The translations under genes and the position numbers were made by a program. The notes beneath the pieces were generated by a model, which saw only the letters and a list, made by a program, of their open reading frames with translations, searched no databases and was not told the origin of the DNA. This document shows, piece by piece, positions 8,336 through 18,790 of a stretch of 64,000 nucleotides of DNA. Each line of letters opens with the position of its first letter. Within the stretch, counting starts at the first letter, position 1. The stretch comes from Chrysogorgia sp. JL179-B06 (taxonomy: Eukaryota > Cnidaria > Anthozoa > Scleralcyonacea > Chrysogorgiidae), in the NCBI GenBank assembly GCA_035772405.1, contig JAYKKM010000451.1:310001-374000 (forward strand), written 5' to 3'.

Positions 8336-8590
8336 TTAAAAAAAAGAATTTATATACACTTCTTGATCTATAAAATTATGTATACCACAAGATCCTGCCA
8401 CATATGTTGTTATATATTGTTTATAATTAAGCTTTTTATTTTCTGCATACTCCATAATTTCCAAATTTATATATAATTGATTCATAGGAAAGCATGGATT
8501 TAGGATTTGTTCACATTTACGTACAATAAATTTTTGATTTCGACAATTTTCTTTAAGATAGTGAAGATTATACTGTTTGGGGTTTGACAT
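8336..8590 (-). CDS. Family S small protein (84 aa)
   Basis: It begins MSNPKQYNLHYLKENC and has the family block NQKFIVRKCEQILNPCFP, then a Y-I-N-L-E strand. Copy B carries a frameshifted homologue on the opposite strand (47165-47402). The 38 bp between its stop and the preceding stop holds AAATAAA and a long T run, which could serve as 3' signals in both directions. Function unknown. Confidence 0.65.
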   Translation of the reverse strand: MSNPKQYNLHYLKENCRNQKFIVRKCEQILNPCFPMNQLYINLEIMEYAENKKLNYKQYITTYVAGSCGIHNFIDQEVYINSFF

Positions 8591-8690
8591 ATTGCTTGCA
8601 TGAGATTCAACTGAAGAATGAACCAGAAAACAAAATGTTTTTTATTTTATTTAGCTTAATGAATTTGAAAGCTATATAAAGAGTAAAAAT

Positions 8691-9848
8691 ATGACATTTT
8701 CAAATCACAGCATTATGATTGAAACAATTTTAAGAGTTGTTCTTTATTTTCAATATTTTAACCAAGGGGAAATTGGATATTTATTTTGGTTATGTGGATT
8801 ATTATCGTGGAAAATATGTCACATGTCCCATGATGAAATGTAAAAACAACATTCGACCCCACGACGAAGTAAGATATATTGTCAAGATGAAAAAATCAAG
8901 GGAACCCGTGGAATGGAATCTTATTTTATCCTAGAAGATCGTTACTCTTATATGATCCCGAATTTACAAGCAAGTCAAAGAAAATATTCCTTGAAGAACA
9001 CTCTTTCAACGTACTTTACTAATTGAATCAGACACGATATGCTGTAGTTTTTTTTCATTCCCCGATTGTTTTAAATAATTATTTATTGTATTACCCCTTG
9101 AATGCCCCTCAGATTTATTTCAATGTTTAAGAACCAAAGATAAGTATCATTATACATATTTTGTACAATGGGTTATGGAAAAGAAAGTTTAGTAAGCAAA
9201 TTTAAACACATACAGCACGAGAAAGGCGATTTAAATCTTTTTTTTATATATTTATTTGTTAATGGTAGCACCAAGTATTTTCAATTCTTATGTTTATTGT
9301 AGTTCAACTAAAAATATTATCATGGTCACTTCATGTTTTATATTTTATTGTCGTGAACATAACCCTATAGGAAGTTTTCTCAATAGACAAAAAAAATGTC
9401 TTTCTGAAAAAATATTAGATATGATTTTTGCGATTTTATATATTATATAAAAAAGGTTAAATTTTCTTTTGATAAATGTCGGTATAAAAATTGTAAGAGT
9501 CAAAGTTATTTTTTTGAGTTTGATCCTTTGAAATTAACTATTTTAAACAAACGTAATTTTGATTTAAATGTAAATCACCCCCTACTATTACAACCTGTCG
9601 ATGTTACGCGAATAAAACATTATGGGGGGTTTACGGCAGAATTTAAGTATAATGAGAAAGTATTTGCACATGTAATAATGGTCGAAGAAGAAGTAAAAGA
9701 CTTATTTACTATGATAAGAAAATATATACAAACATCATTGAATTATAATTTAATATAAAAAAATCCCCTATATGAAAACGAACTGACTGAACCGAATGTT
9801 AATTGGGATATTTTTTAGATAAGTATTAGTGAACAAACGTGTATGTAG
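8691..9848 (+). pseudogene. Family L gene of copy A, decayed
   Basis: Homologous to the family L gene of copy B (45865-47063) but broken by several stops and frameshifts. Recognisable pieces are MTFSNHSIMIETILR at the start, MIPNLQASQRKYSLK at about 8953, KESLVSKFKHI at about 9185, CFIFYCREHNPIGS at about 9334, and an end piece at 9528-9758. About 60 residues of the middle are degraded. Polinton copies B and C keep more of the gene. The function of the family is not recognised. Confidence 0.75.
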
Positions 9849-9851
9849 AAA

Positions 9852-10412
9852 ATGGAATTAAAAGATTGTATAAAATTTAAAGTGTTTGCGTATGATGTTA
9901 TACGAATGGAAGAAGACGAAGAAAATGAAATAGAGTTTTGGATGAGATGTGGGAGATTTTGTTTTGCCCTTCGAAAATTTTATATGGAAAAAAATGAAAA
10001 ATGGAAAATAAGTGAATGTTGTAAAACTATTCATGAAATATCTATGGTCCATTTAACGAATGCTGGAAATTACAGTAAAAAAAAAAGATTTGTTGGATTT
10101 CATGAGGGGGTTGATCCTTTAGATATTCAACAATATATGGAACATTTAGATGAATTTTACGTAAAAAACTATAAAAGAAAAAATATATCAGTTTTGATTT
10201 ATTTTATTTTTGAAACCATTCATCCTTTTTCCGATGGAAATGGAAGAATAGGGAAAGCACTTGTTGCATTTCTAGAAAATAAAATAGAATGCAAAATAAA
10301 AACACAAAAACAACATAGAAAGTTATGTAAAATTTTAGGAGTTATGCAAAGAAAACACTATAGTTTATTTGATATCAAATGTTGTAATCAATTATACACG
10401 TTATTAGTGTAA
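9852..10412 (+). CDS. Fic-domain protein, putative nucleotidyl-transferase
   Basis: The protein is 186 residues and intact. The Fic core motif HPFSDGNGRIGKAL is at about residues 124-137, preceded by the flap-like FVGFHEGVDPLDI and helix QQYMEHLDEFY. Known Fic enzymes transfer AMP or another nucleotide phosphate to a target hydroxyl, using the motif His as base. The usual motif ends GNGRxxR; here the last Arg is Lys (GNGRIGK), so activity may be altered. No obvious inhibitory S/TxxxE helix is seen. There is no signal peptide or membrane segment. The gene lies between the accessory arm and the integrase; copy B has a decayed version. The target is unknown; modification of a host protein is inferred. 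Confidence 0.85.
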   Translation: MELKDCIKFKVFAYDVIRMEEDEENEIEFWMRCGRFCFALRKFYMEKNEKWKISECCKTIHEISMVHLTNAGNYSKKKRFVGFHEGVDPLDIQQYMEHLDEFYVKNYKRKNISVLIYFIFETIHPFSDGNGRIGKALVAFLENKIECKIKTQKQHRKLCKILGVMQRKHYSLFDIKCCNQLYTLLV

Positions 10413-10517
10413 TAAAATTTTTTTGATGGAATACAATTTTTTTAATTGTGAGGAGGGTATAAAATAAGTACCTACAGTGATTCATCATTTACCCTTCGCT
10501 CGGGAACAGATTCAGAG

Positions 10518-11414
10518 ATGGTGGAACTTTATGCGAGACAACAACATGTTAATTTTTATAAAATGCAATCGTATACAGATTTGTCTGTAAAAATAATTGC
10601 ACAAAAAAAAATCAACGGTAATGCTATTCTCGCAAAAGTATATCCTACAAATAAAAGATGTGACAAGTACACATACAATAGCGCTGTTGAAGTGAAAAAT
10701 GATCATATTCCTTCATTGTTGAATGTTCTTAATAAGATTAGCATTCAAGAGAAATTGGTGCAGATATTTTTTGAAGTGGTAAGATTTGAAAATTGGAAAA
10801 AGCAAACATGCCGTTTGGTTGTTCGTACAGATGCGTGGGGTGGTTTGGAAATTTGTTATCAACATCAAGATAACGAATTATCCGATGCAATGGAATTTGA
10901 CGATGATCCAACACCGACAACCAGCAACAACAACAATGCAACGTCAAGTGAAATCGTATGGTCTGATGACTGGGGTAGTTTTCATATAAAAAAGAAAGAT
11001 TCCTTGGATGAATATATTATTGCCCTAAGAAAGTATAATCATGCGACAGGTCATAAATCCCCACCTACCACAGTCAAAAAACGAGTATTGAAGAAAAAGA
11101 AAACCCTTACCACACTCAATTTTGACGACGACGTCGACGATGACGACGACAACGAAAAGATTAAGAAAATAAAAGTAGAAAGTGATGATGATGAGGTTTG
11201 TCACCGTTAAAGTCCAACAGTAATGTCAGAAATTTTTTATTATCGTTTTAGAAGTTGTAAAAATATACAAGATACATTATGTTTGTACGGTAATACTATA
11301 AATAAAGAGTTAGCATGTAAAAATATAGAAGTTGATTTTATGGGGATATTACGCGATAAAGAACTCGTTGATGAACTTGAAGAATATTATATTTATTTTA
11401 TTTCTTTATTTTAG
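10518..11414 (+). pseudogene. Acidic-tail protein upstream of integrase, nonsense mutation
   Basis: Homologous to the intact 296-residue gene 44298-45188 in copy B. Here a TTA to TAA change stops it at 11208-11210, and the last 63 residues (from SEIFYYRF) remain open to 11414. The amino-terminal 110 residues look globular (KIIAQKKINGNAILAKVYP). The middle is Ser/Asn and Lys rich, with a D-rich run (FDDDVDDDDD) and a KKIKVESDDDE segment resembling a nuclear or casein-kinase site. It sits 2 bp upstream of the integrase. Function unknown. Confidence 0.7.
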
Positions 11415-11416
11415 AA

Positions 11417-12328
11417 ATGAATAAAAAGAAAAAAACTAAATTTTCTGCTGACTTTATTGAAAAAGCTTCAAGATTATTAAAAGGAGAGACATTAACTGAT
11501 GAGGATTATTCTAATTATAGATTACATAGTAGTAGTAAAAAATATATAGACGTTTGAAATATGCTGTTAATAAAAATAATGAACAATGGGAAATTGATTT
11601 AGCTGAAAATAAAGATTTAGCCCTATAATAATCAATATCGTTATTGGCTGGTGTGTATTGATATTTTTTCAAGATTTTGTTGGGTAAAATTAATAAAAAA
11701 GAAAACGTCTAATAATGTTAAAAATAAATTTGAAAGTATTCTTATTGAAGAACGAATAGCGCCTCTTAAAATTCAAAGTGATGAAGGAACAGAATTTCAA
11801 GATATACGTACGAAATTAAGTAAAAAGTATAATTTTGAAGTATTTCATACGTATAATAGAGAAATAAAAGCATCCCATGTGGAACGTGTAATTGGAACTT
11901 TAAAAACAATGGTTCGTCGTGTTTTAACAATGACTGGAGAATTTGACTATATTCAGTATTTACCCCCTATTGTTAATCGTTATAATAATTCCCCACATAA
12001 AGCATTAGCTGGTGCAACACCTTTTGAAATTTATCGTGAAGAAAAAAAAGGAAAAATACGTAAAGTAAAAAATAAAATAGTATGTGATCATTTAAATTAT
12101 CCTATTCCCACTCAAGATCTGATACAAGAAGGAACTCGTGTACGTATTGCGAGAGTAAAAAATAATATGTTTGAAAAAAGTAGTCTTCGACGATGGACTA
12201 ATGAGATATTTTGTATTAAAAAAGTATTTATCACCGACCCTGTTACATATCAATTAGGAGACGAACAACGTGAAGAAATTAAAGGAATTTTTTATCATGC
12301 TGAATTACAAGTTTTTGAAAAAAAATGA
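11417..12328 (+). pseudogene. Retrovirus-type (rve) integrase, frameshifted start
   Basis: The catalytic core is intact in 11651-12328: CIDIFSRF supplies the first Asp, KIQSDEGTEF the second and ASHVERVIGTLK the Glu of the DDE triad. The carboxy-terminal part has a chromodomain/SH3-like stretch (EGTRVRIAR, RRWTNEIFCIKKV). Polinton integrases insert the element and make the short duplication. Two single-base losses compared with copy B, near 11550 (an A run) and near 11625, break the amino-terminal half, so the ATG at 11417 does not lead into the core. The stop overlaps the penton ATG (ATGA). Confidence 0.88.
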
Positions 12329-13283
12329 ATTTACACATTGCTAGTAATTCAATATCAAGAGGACTTCAAAAGAATTTGATTAATGATTTTGAAATGAAAA
12401 TTGCACAGCCTATTGATGCTTTGAACAATGAATGTTTTTTAGAAGTTTTACAAGTTTGTTATCCCCAAACAACTAACAATATTGTAGGTGATGAATGTTT
12501 TTTTTCATTTATCATAACCTATAATAATTTTATACCTGAAGAACTTAATAATACGGTATACGCCAGCAGTGAGTTCGTTTTTACATCGGATAAATTTATT
12601 ATACCCGACGGAATTTATGATTTATCTTCATTAATTATATTTTTAAATAATATCTTAGAAGGATTTGAAATTTTTTTTACCATCGGATCAAATGGGAAAG
12701 TAATTATTAATGTTAATGTTGAGATTGAGTATTGGGTATATGAAAATGCGAGTAAAGCAGTCGACGGGTTACAGGTAAATGAATTTCGATTATCTAACAA
12801 GACTACGATAGAAAAAAGGGTATTCAATATGCTTCTTTTAATCAAAAGATTAATATATTATTTTCAAAAAAATTAGCTTTTATGTTAGGTTTAAAAAATG
12901 AAAAAGATCTTGAAATCGTACCTCTCTTGTTTGAAATAAAAAAAATAGCCCCAACACCTCGAACCCTTTTTTCTAAACATTTTGATTACTTACCCGATGT
13001 ATCCGACGGATTAAATAAAATGTTTATACATTGTGATGAAATAGAACTGGGGTTAGTTGGTGATAGTTGTGCTGAATTGTTAACAACAGTGCCCATTCAA
13101 TGGCATCGACAAGGTGGTGCGGGGAATGGACAATTAGTTTGTTATAATCCGCCAAAATCATTGAGAAAATTTAAAAAAGACATTATAAGAGAAATTCATA
13201 TTAAAGTTAAAGATACTACAGGAAAATTAGTTTCTTTTGATTCAGGAACGCTTAGTATTGATTGTTTAATACATTCAACATAA
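12325..13283 (+). pseudogene. Penton-like minor capsid protein, one frameshift
   Basis: The first frame (12325-12876) begins MNLHIASNSISRGL and has the beta-rich EFVFTSDKFIIPDGIYDL. A minus-one shift near GAAAAAAGGG at about 12811 moves into the frame ending at 13283. That frame carries the family signature: FIHCDEIELGLVGD, LLTTVPI and the IKVKDTTGKLVSFDSGTL strand. Single-jelly-roll penton proteins form capsid vertices in Polintons. Copy B has the same apparent shift at the same bases, so it predates their separation, is programmed, or is a systematic sequencing error. Confidence 0.82.
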
Positions 13284-13289
13284 TGCTTT

Positions 13290-13977
13290 TGATTGTTCTT
13301 GAAGAAAAAAATGGGGAAATAATAATTAAAATATATAAAATGTTTTATATTCTCTTTACATTTTAGTAAATAGTGGGAAATTTTTTTATGGAATTTAAAT
13401 TCGATTGAATATAAAAATATCAAAAATTCATTTCGAATTACGTGTGCAAAAGAAATGGTTTTCAGTTCTATAAAACAATCAAAAAAATAATGGAACGATT
13501 TCAGTTTCCTCATCTACTAATATTTCTAATGCAACACAACGTTTTATATATACTATAAAAGAATTATTTTATATTGACGAAAAAAATCCTTATACATCAT
13601 TAAATGATGAAAAAAACAATTCCCTTATTTTTTTATTTATGAGTGATCAAGAGGCTAAACAATCACTATAGTTCTTTATTAACTATGAGAATAACGTGCC
13701 GTTAAAAGGTGAAGAAATTAAGATATATATAAATTTATTTGAAGAAAAAATAATGACTGAAAAAATAAATGAACTATCCGTAGAAGATTATACTGAATTG
13801 TTAAATGGTAGAAATCGTGGAAAAAATTATTCATCATCATATTTTGTTGTGAAAAGAAAAAATAAAGAAAATCCAACTAAGAAAGAAATTTTATTAAATA
13901 AGGGTGTGGGATTACCCTCAAATTTAAATTTAGATACTTATTATACAAGTGATAATAAAAAAAAGAGAAAAAAATAG
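13290..13977 (+). pseudogene. Unrecognised virion-region gene, decayed
   Basis: Open pieces in changing frames occupy the gap between penton and core peptide. Readable parts are TNISNATQRFIYTIKELFYI at about 13520-13580, an in-frame stop near 13671, and the longest piece to 13977 with EKINELSVEDYTELLNG and a KKKRKK end. Coding character is AT-rich and Lys/Asn-heavy like its neighbours. I do not recognise the family. Confidence 0.4.
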
Positions 13978-14124
13978 ATCCAAATGTAATACGTTTTTTA
14001 CAAAATAGATAAACTGTAAAAAAAAGTATAAATAAAAACAATGTTATATAAAAAAATCATAATGTTGTGGTTATTATTATTATTTTTAGTGTTGTGGCTA
14101 TTGTTGTTTTTAAAAATAAAATAA

Positions 14125-14284
14125 ATGACGAGTAAAAAATATATAAAAAAAACAAAAACAAAAGAAGAATAAGAAAGCGTAGAAAAAAAATACAAAAAGG
14201 AGGTTTTGGAGGAGCATTGGCATGGGTATGTTTCTTCCTCAAGTGTTGGGAACAATTTCAAATATTCTTAAAATTAACGTTTAA
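14125..14284 (+). pseudogene. Basic core/membrane peptide with QKGG motif, frameshifted
   Basis: It starts MTSKKYIKKTKTK. A frame change in the following A-rich tract gives a run of Arg/Lys, then KKIQKGGFGGALA, and after a second change a hydrophobic amphipathic stretch (MFLPQVLGTISNIL). Basic segment, Gly-Gly site and amphipathic segment is the layout of the adenovirus pVI/pX group; the same layout occurs at 17764-18015. Both shifts are single-base. Confidence 0.5.
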
Positions 14285-14325
14285 AACAAAAAAACAAAAA
14301 AAAAATTAGTAAAAAAATTGAAGAT

Positions 14326-15633
14326 GTGGAAAAAAATGACATATTATTTAGTGAACCTTTACAATTTTTTACTTCATCACCCTATAATGATACGTTTACT
14401 GAATGTCGTGAAACTGAAATTATTGCGACGCCTGTCGATAATCAATCGTCAGTATACACGTTTACAAGGCATGGGAACGCCGTTGGATTAATGAAAACAA
14501 GTGATGCTAAAATAATGGCTAGAGTATCAATTAGAAATGCTGCTGGAGTTATAGCACCTGCAGCATCGGGGTTTTCGATGATTACATTACCCCTTCGTAC
14601 AATGTGGAAAACAAAAGAATTAAAAATAAATGAAAATTTAATTACGCCATCAGATAATTTTGCACATTTTGCATCATGGATAGAATTTGTAATGCCTCAA
14701 ACACCGTCGGGATATAAAGATTCTAAAGAGCTTAATTTAGCATATTTAGATACAGCCGAACATATGAGCGATATCACGGGTTTCACTAATGATGCTAATG
14801 TCGTGAATGCAGGTGGGAGACAAAAAGTACTTGCATTTCAAAATCAATCACAGTATTTGATAGATGAGATTGATTGTTCATTATTTAGCGAAGGTGGTGC
14901 TGAAATATATATTCCTACAGCGTATAAAGTTGAATTACGTTTAACGCGTGCGTTAAATACAATTGTAATGATGGGGGTCAATCATGCTAATATGCCCGTT
15001 GCTGATACTATAATTACCCTAGACGATTTTAAAATAAAAATTCCTGTATTTAAACCCAAAAAACAATTATCAAATGCAATTAATACAGAAATGATGAGCC
15101 ATAATAAAGAAACATTATATTATACAACCAATTATCGTTGTATTACTGAATCGTTAGCTGCAGGACGAAATTCACATCAAGTAATCGATGTGTTTAATGG
15201 TAGCGTTCCTACACCTTTATATATTGTATTTTCTCCATTAGCAAATTGGAACGGATCATATGCTCATAATATTTTTGAGTTTAACTGGCCTAATTATGAT
15301 AATGTTGAAGTTTCGGTAAATAACGCTATTGCCGGGAGAATAGAAAATCATGCTGAAGCTTACTCAAAATTACGCTCGGTATTAAATCGTAACTATTCAG
15401 AAATGCCCATGACTTATGACTTTATAAACGGGTATTGTATATTAGCATTTCATTTAACAGATAATAGAGACTCTCATCTTGCAGTATTACCCATAAGACC
15501 GTCGGGAAATGTTAATGTGGATTTTCATTTTTCACAAAATACAGATGCAGGTGCGTTAATATTTGTTGGTGAATTTCGAAATGAAATTAGAGTAGGATTA
15601 AATACCCCTGCAAGATTATTACACAGCATTTAA
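14326..15633 (+). CDS. Major capsid protein, double jelly roll
   Basis: The frame is 435 residues without internal breaks. The amino-terminal half includes EIIATPVDNQSSVYTF and SGFSMITLPLRTMW; the carboxy-terminal end has YCILAFHLTDNRDSHL and VNVDFHFSQNTDAGALIF, the Polinton MCP pattern in which a terminal beta strand is followed by an acidic-aromatic turn. It forms hexon-like trimers of the icosahedral capsid. The start is uncertain: GTG at 14326 is in frame and an ATG at 14324 is not, so a homopolymer error may hide the true start. It lies directly after the core peptide. Confidence 0.82.
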   Translation: MEKNDILFSEPLQFFTSSPYNDTFTECRETEIIATPVDNQSSVYTFTRHGNAVGLMKTSDAKIMARVSIRNAAGVIAPAASGFSMITLPLRTMWKTKELKINENLITPSDNFAHFASWIEFVMPQTPSGYKDSKELNLAYLDTAEHMSDITGFTNDANVVNAGGRQKVLAFQNQSQYLIDEIDCSLFSEGGAEIYIPTAYKVELRLTRALNTIVMMGVNHANMPVADTIITLDDFKIKIPVFKPKKQLSNAINTEMMSHNKETLYYTTNYRCITESLAAGRNSHQVIDVFNGSVPTPLYIVFSPLANWNGSYAHNIFEFNWPNYDNVEVSVNNAIAGRIENHAEAYSKLRSVLNRNYSEMPMTYDFINGYCILAFHLTDNRDSHLAVLPIRPSGNVNVDFHFSQNTDAGALIFVGEFRNEIRVGLNTPARLLHSI

Positions 15634-15806
15634 TTAGCAACATTTGTAACAAGGGGATGTACCAACAACAAAGAATAGAAAGAAAAAAAACATTACAACA
15701 AAGAATAGAAAAAAAAATAAAATAAAAAAACAGTTATTAACAAAATACCACTAAATCGTGAACATATTCTTGTATATCCACCGTTTTCAGTTTATGCATA
15801 AAAAAA
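15634..15806 (+). other. Short Gln/Lys-rich open stretch, status unclear
   Basis: Between MCP and the acidic gene an ATG at about 15659 opens MYQQQRIERKKTLQQRIEKK, then a stop; another frame continues with REHILVYPPFSVYA. It may be the frameshifted start of the following gene or a small separate peptide. Nothing else is visible. Confidence 0.25.
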
Positions 15807-16366
15807 ATGAATGAAGAAAAAAATGATGAATTAAAAAAAGAAGAGGAAAAAAAAGACGAAATAAATGATAATTCAAGAGATGATGATGATGATGATGATG
15901 AAGTTGATAGTGAAAATGATAGCGATGTTGTTAGCGATGATGTTAGTGATGAAATGGATAGTGAAAGTTCAATTACTTCATCTTCATCAAGTTGCGAAGA
16001 TGATTTAAAATTTTTAGAAACATTAGTTCAATTAAATAAAATAAAGAAAAAGTCTTTGAAAAAAAAAAAAAGGATTTTTTACCATCGTTAAAAAAATATC
16101 TTAAAGCAGATATTGATAAAAAAAATATGTTGGTAGATTCTCAATTAAATAATAAATTACAATACATTGCTAAAAATATTTTAAATAAAAAAATTTCTAT
16201 TCAACTTTCCAGTGATAATAAATATATTTTGAATACGTTTTCTAAGAACAAAATAAAAGAAAAAGATTTAAAAATATTATCTGAGGATTTTCGTATAATC
16301 AACATATATCAAAAACCATACAAATTACTTAACCAACAAATAAAAAAAAATGACCGCAGTAAATAA
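15807..16366 (+). pseudogene. Acidic then basic coiled protein, frameshifted at A10
   Basis: The first frame is almost all Asp/Glu/Lys/Ser (SRDDDDDDDEVDSENDSD) and then LKFLETLVQLNKIKKK. It loses frame at a ten-A run near 16061. The next frame continues with LKKYLKADIDKKNM and ISIQLSSDNKYILNTF to 16366. Together it would be about 185 residues with an acidic head and a helical tail. Its place between MCP and protease suggests a virion or scaffold role (inference). Family not recognised. Confidence 0.5.
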
Positions 16367-17079
16367 AATGCAATTAATTAATCCGAGTAAATTAAATGAA
16401 ATTTTAGATTTAATCAAAACTGATCATAAAAACGAAAAATTAACAACAAAAATAATTTCGAACTTATTGAAAGTAAAAATAAAATGAAAGAAGAAATGAA
16501 AAAAGTTAATAATGATCAACGTGTCACAGAGAGTATGGTTAGTTTTTTAAAAAGACAACAAAAGATGAAAAAAAAAAGTAATGAACTTGAAAATCAGGTG
16601 AACAATGATGAATCAACAATGATGAATCACCCGAGATAAAGAAAACACCAACTGTGACAAGTGGTCAACAAATAAAAGAATTTCTTTAAATTAAAATTAG
16701 GGGTACAGATATAATAAAATTAAACGGTGTTGGAATAAACCATCATGATTTATTATACGATTTAACGCATAATGTCAGCAAACAAAACATGTTCAATCTT
16801 ACACAACATAAGCAGACGGTTGCTTTAAAAGAATTGAAAAAATTACATATGCCTGCCTATTATATACTTAATATAAAATTACGACAACGTTATATAAATT
16901 TGGGAAAAACAACTTCGGGTCTTTCTGCTGCGAGTAACGAAGAACCATCTACATCCCTCACCACCCACATTCCTACCCCACCTTCAACACCACCTATTCA
17001 ACACGAAGAAAATGGCGACGAAAAAATCAATGAATTTACATTATTTTTTAACCCAATTTTTATTTACGAACGAGATTAA
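16349..17079 (+). pseudogene. Virion-region gene upstream of protease, several frameshifts
   Basis: It starts MTAVNKMQLINPSKLNEILD at 16349, changes frame at an A run near 16440, has coiled-coil-like Lys/Glu stretches, and ends in a clean frame with GVGINHHDLLYDLT, HMPAYYILNIKLRQRYINL and a Ser/Thr/Pro-rich tail. Its 3' end overlaps the protease start by about 68 bases. Function unknown; position suggests a virion protein. Confidence 0.45.
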
Positions 17080-17510
17080 TAAAATTTCAAAAATAAATAA
17101 GTTTTTAAATAAATATTATTTGGGTACATTCCCTGCAAATATTTTTCGTAAAAAATTTTTTTATCCCTCGTGTTGGATTTGGAATACGGATGAAGCAGAT
17201 CAAAACGGTCAACATTGGGTTGCTATATGGGTGGATAAAGAAAAACATGTATTTTTTTGATAGTTTTGCTAAAGATGTATCGTTTTATAAACGTGAATAT
17301 TGGTATGATTATAGTGTAAAAAAAGGACTAAAATTTCAATATATTCAACGTAAACAATTACAATCCAAAAATACTACCGTGTGTGGAAATTGGAGTTTAT
17401 TATATTTATACAATCAATGTCGTAATGAAATCGAAAATAATAATAAACAAAAAATATTTAAAAATGAACGTATTAAAATAAAAAATGATATTAAATTTAA
17501 AAAAAAATAG
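17012..17510 (+). pseudogene. Adenain-like cysteine protease, frameshifted at T7
   Basis: The catalytic set is visible: His in GQHWVAIWVDKEKH, Asp in the FFDSFAKD strand, and Cys with its helix in TTVCGNWSLLYLYNQC. The preceding GTFPANIF and CWIWNTDEADQ match the amino-terminal part of the fold. In Polintons and adenoviruses this enzyme matures capsid and core proteins at Gly-Gly sites, and the QKGG peptides in this element are the natural substrates (inference). The His and Asp lie on opposite sides of a one-base shift in a run of seven T at about 17252. Confidence 0.85.
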
Positions 17511-17763
17511 AAACAATTTTAGGTAGTGTACTCGTTAGAATATATAATAAAAAATGTAAAAAAAATTGTAAGAGTAATAACAATCAGTCATGTTGTAGTT
17601 TTAATAATGCCAATTTTTAATTAAACAAAAAAATTAACTTATTTACAGTGTTTTTATGGATTTTTTTTCATAATGGTTTTAATCCTTTTTTTTATGTTGA
17701 CGTGCTCTGTACCCTCTTAGGGAATATAGGGCTGCATTACCCCAACACCTTAAAAATATATAG

Positions 17764-18015
17764 TTAAAAAGATGCGTGACCCCACATACTACCCCCTTTT
17801 TGTTTTCTTTTTCTTTTTTGAACCAACGGTTCCAATAAATCTAAAAAACTACCCCCTTTTTGTTTTCTTTTTCTTTTTCTTTTTCGAATACCCAATCCCA
17901 ATTGACTTCCAACTATTTGTCCCAACGGTCCAAATAAATCTAGAATACTACCCCCTTTTTGGGTTTTTTTTCTAAGAATAATACCCCTCCTGCTTCTATA
18001 TCTTCTTCTTGCCAT
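17764..18015 (-). CDS. Basic core/membrane protein with three QKGGS repeats
   Basis: The frame is 83 residues and intact. It starts MARRRYRSRRG; QKGGS occurs three times, each after a Lys/Arg run. Between the sites are amphipathic segments: SILDLFGPLGQIVGSQLGLG and SFLDLLEPLVQ. This looks like adenovirus pVI/pX-type precursors, which are cut after Gly-Gly and condense DNA or disrupt membranes. The repeats mean cleavage would release near-duplicate amphipathic peptides. It lies between protease and ATPase on the minus strand. The 250 bp before it (17515-17763) show no gene. Confidence 0.65.
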   Translation of the reverse strand: MARRRYRSRRGIILRKKTQKGGSILDLFGPLGQIVGSQLGLGIRKRKRKRKQKGGSFLDLLEPLVQKRKRKQKGGSMWGHASF

Positions 18016-18143
18016 GTTTTTTTAAAAATAAATTCATACACATACACACCCCATACCTATATATACTTTTTACAAAAAAACGATTTTCAACAACTCTTTT
18101 ATTTTTTTTTAAAAAAACATTTTATTTTTATTTTTACATTTAT

Positions 18144-18789
18144 TTACAAATCATAGATTAGCGTTGATTCATGTGGAAATACATTGGTTCTAATTCTACA
18201 ATTTTCATACCCTTTTCTACAATTATCAAATACCAAATAACCATAGGGTTTCTCATTAATTTCACTTAATACTTTATTAAATCTATTTCTATTCATTTTT
18301 TTATTATCACATATCGTATACATATTATTATAATCGCTTAAATTTTTAAACATAACATAATATTGACTATTGACACGTAAATTTCGCAATTTACCATTAC
18401 CATATGTTAAATTTTGACATGTAAAAATAACACTAATATTACGATGATGGACATCTTGAGTTGCAATATTATCTATTCTTTCAAGATTTTCTTTTGATGA
18501 TGTTGCAACTAACATGAGATCATCTAATATTATCGGTAATGCGGGGAATACCCTTTTGACAATCGATAAATTCAACACTAATATCTGTTTTTTCCGCAAG
18601 AACTTTTTCCATTTCAGCGTACAGAGGTTGATAAATTGAATATAAATAAACAATTTTAACAATTGCGGGTGTAATCATAATGTTAATATTTTTCAATAAT
18701 TGTAATATCCAATATGTTTTCCCACTTTGACTGGGACCACATAACGTTAACATAAAAGGGTGTTGAAATGGTAATGAAACATTGTTCAT
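18144..18789 (-). pseudogene. FtsK/HerA-type DNA-packaging ATPase, one frameshift
   Basis: The first frame (18789 to about 18545) carries the Walker A motif in LTLCGPSQSGKTYWIL. The second (to 18144) carries Walker B in LPIILDDLM, followed by a sensor-type VIFTCQNL and HHRN. A one-base difference in a CCCC run near 18550 separates them. Polinton ATPases of this family pump DNA into the capsid. The stop of PolB is 1 bp from its start, so the two minus-strand genes abut. Confidence 0.85.
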
Positions 18790-18790
18790 T

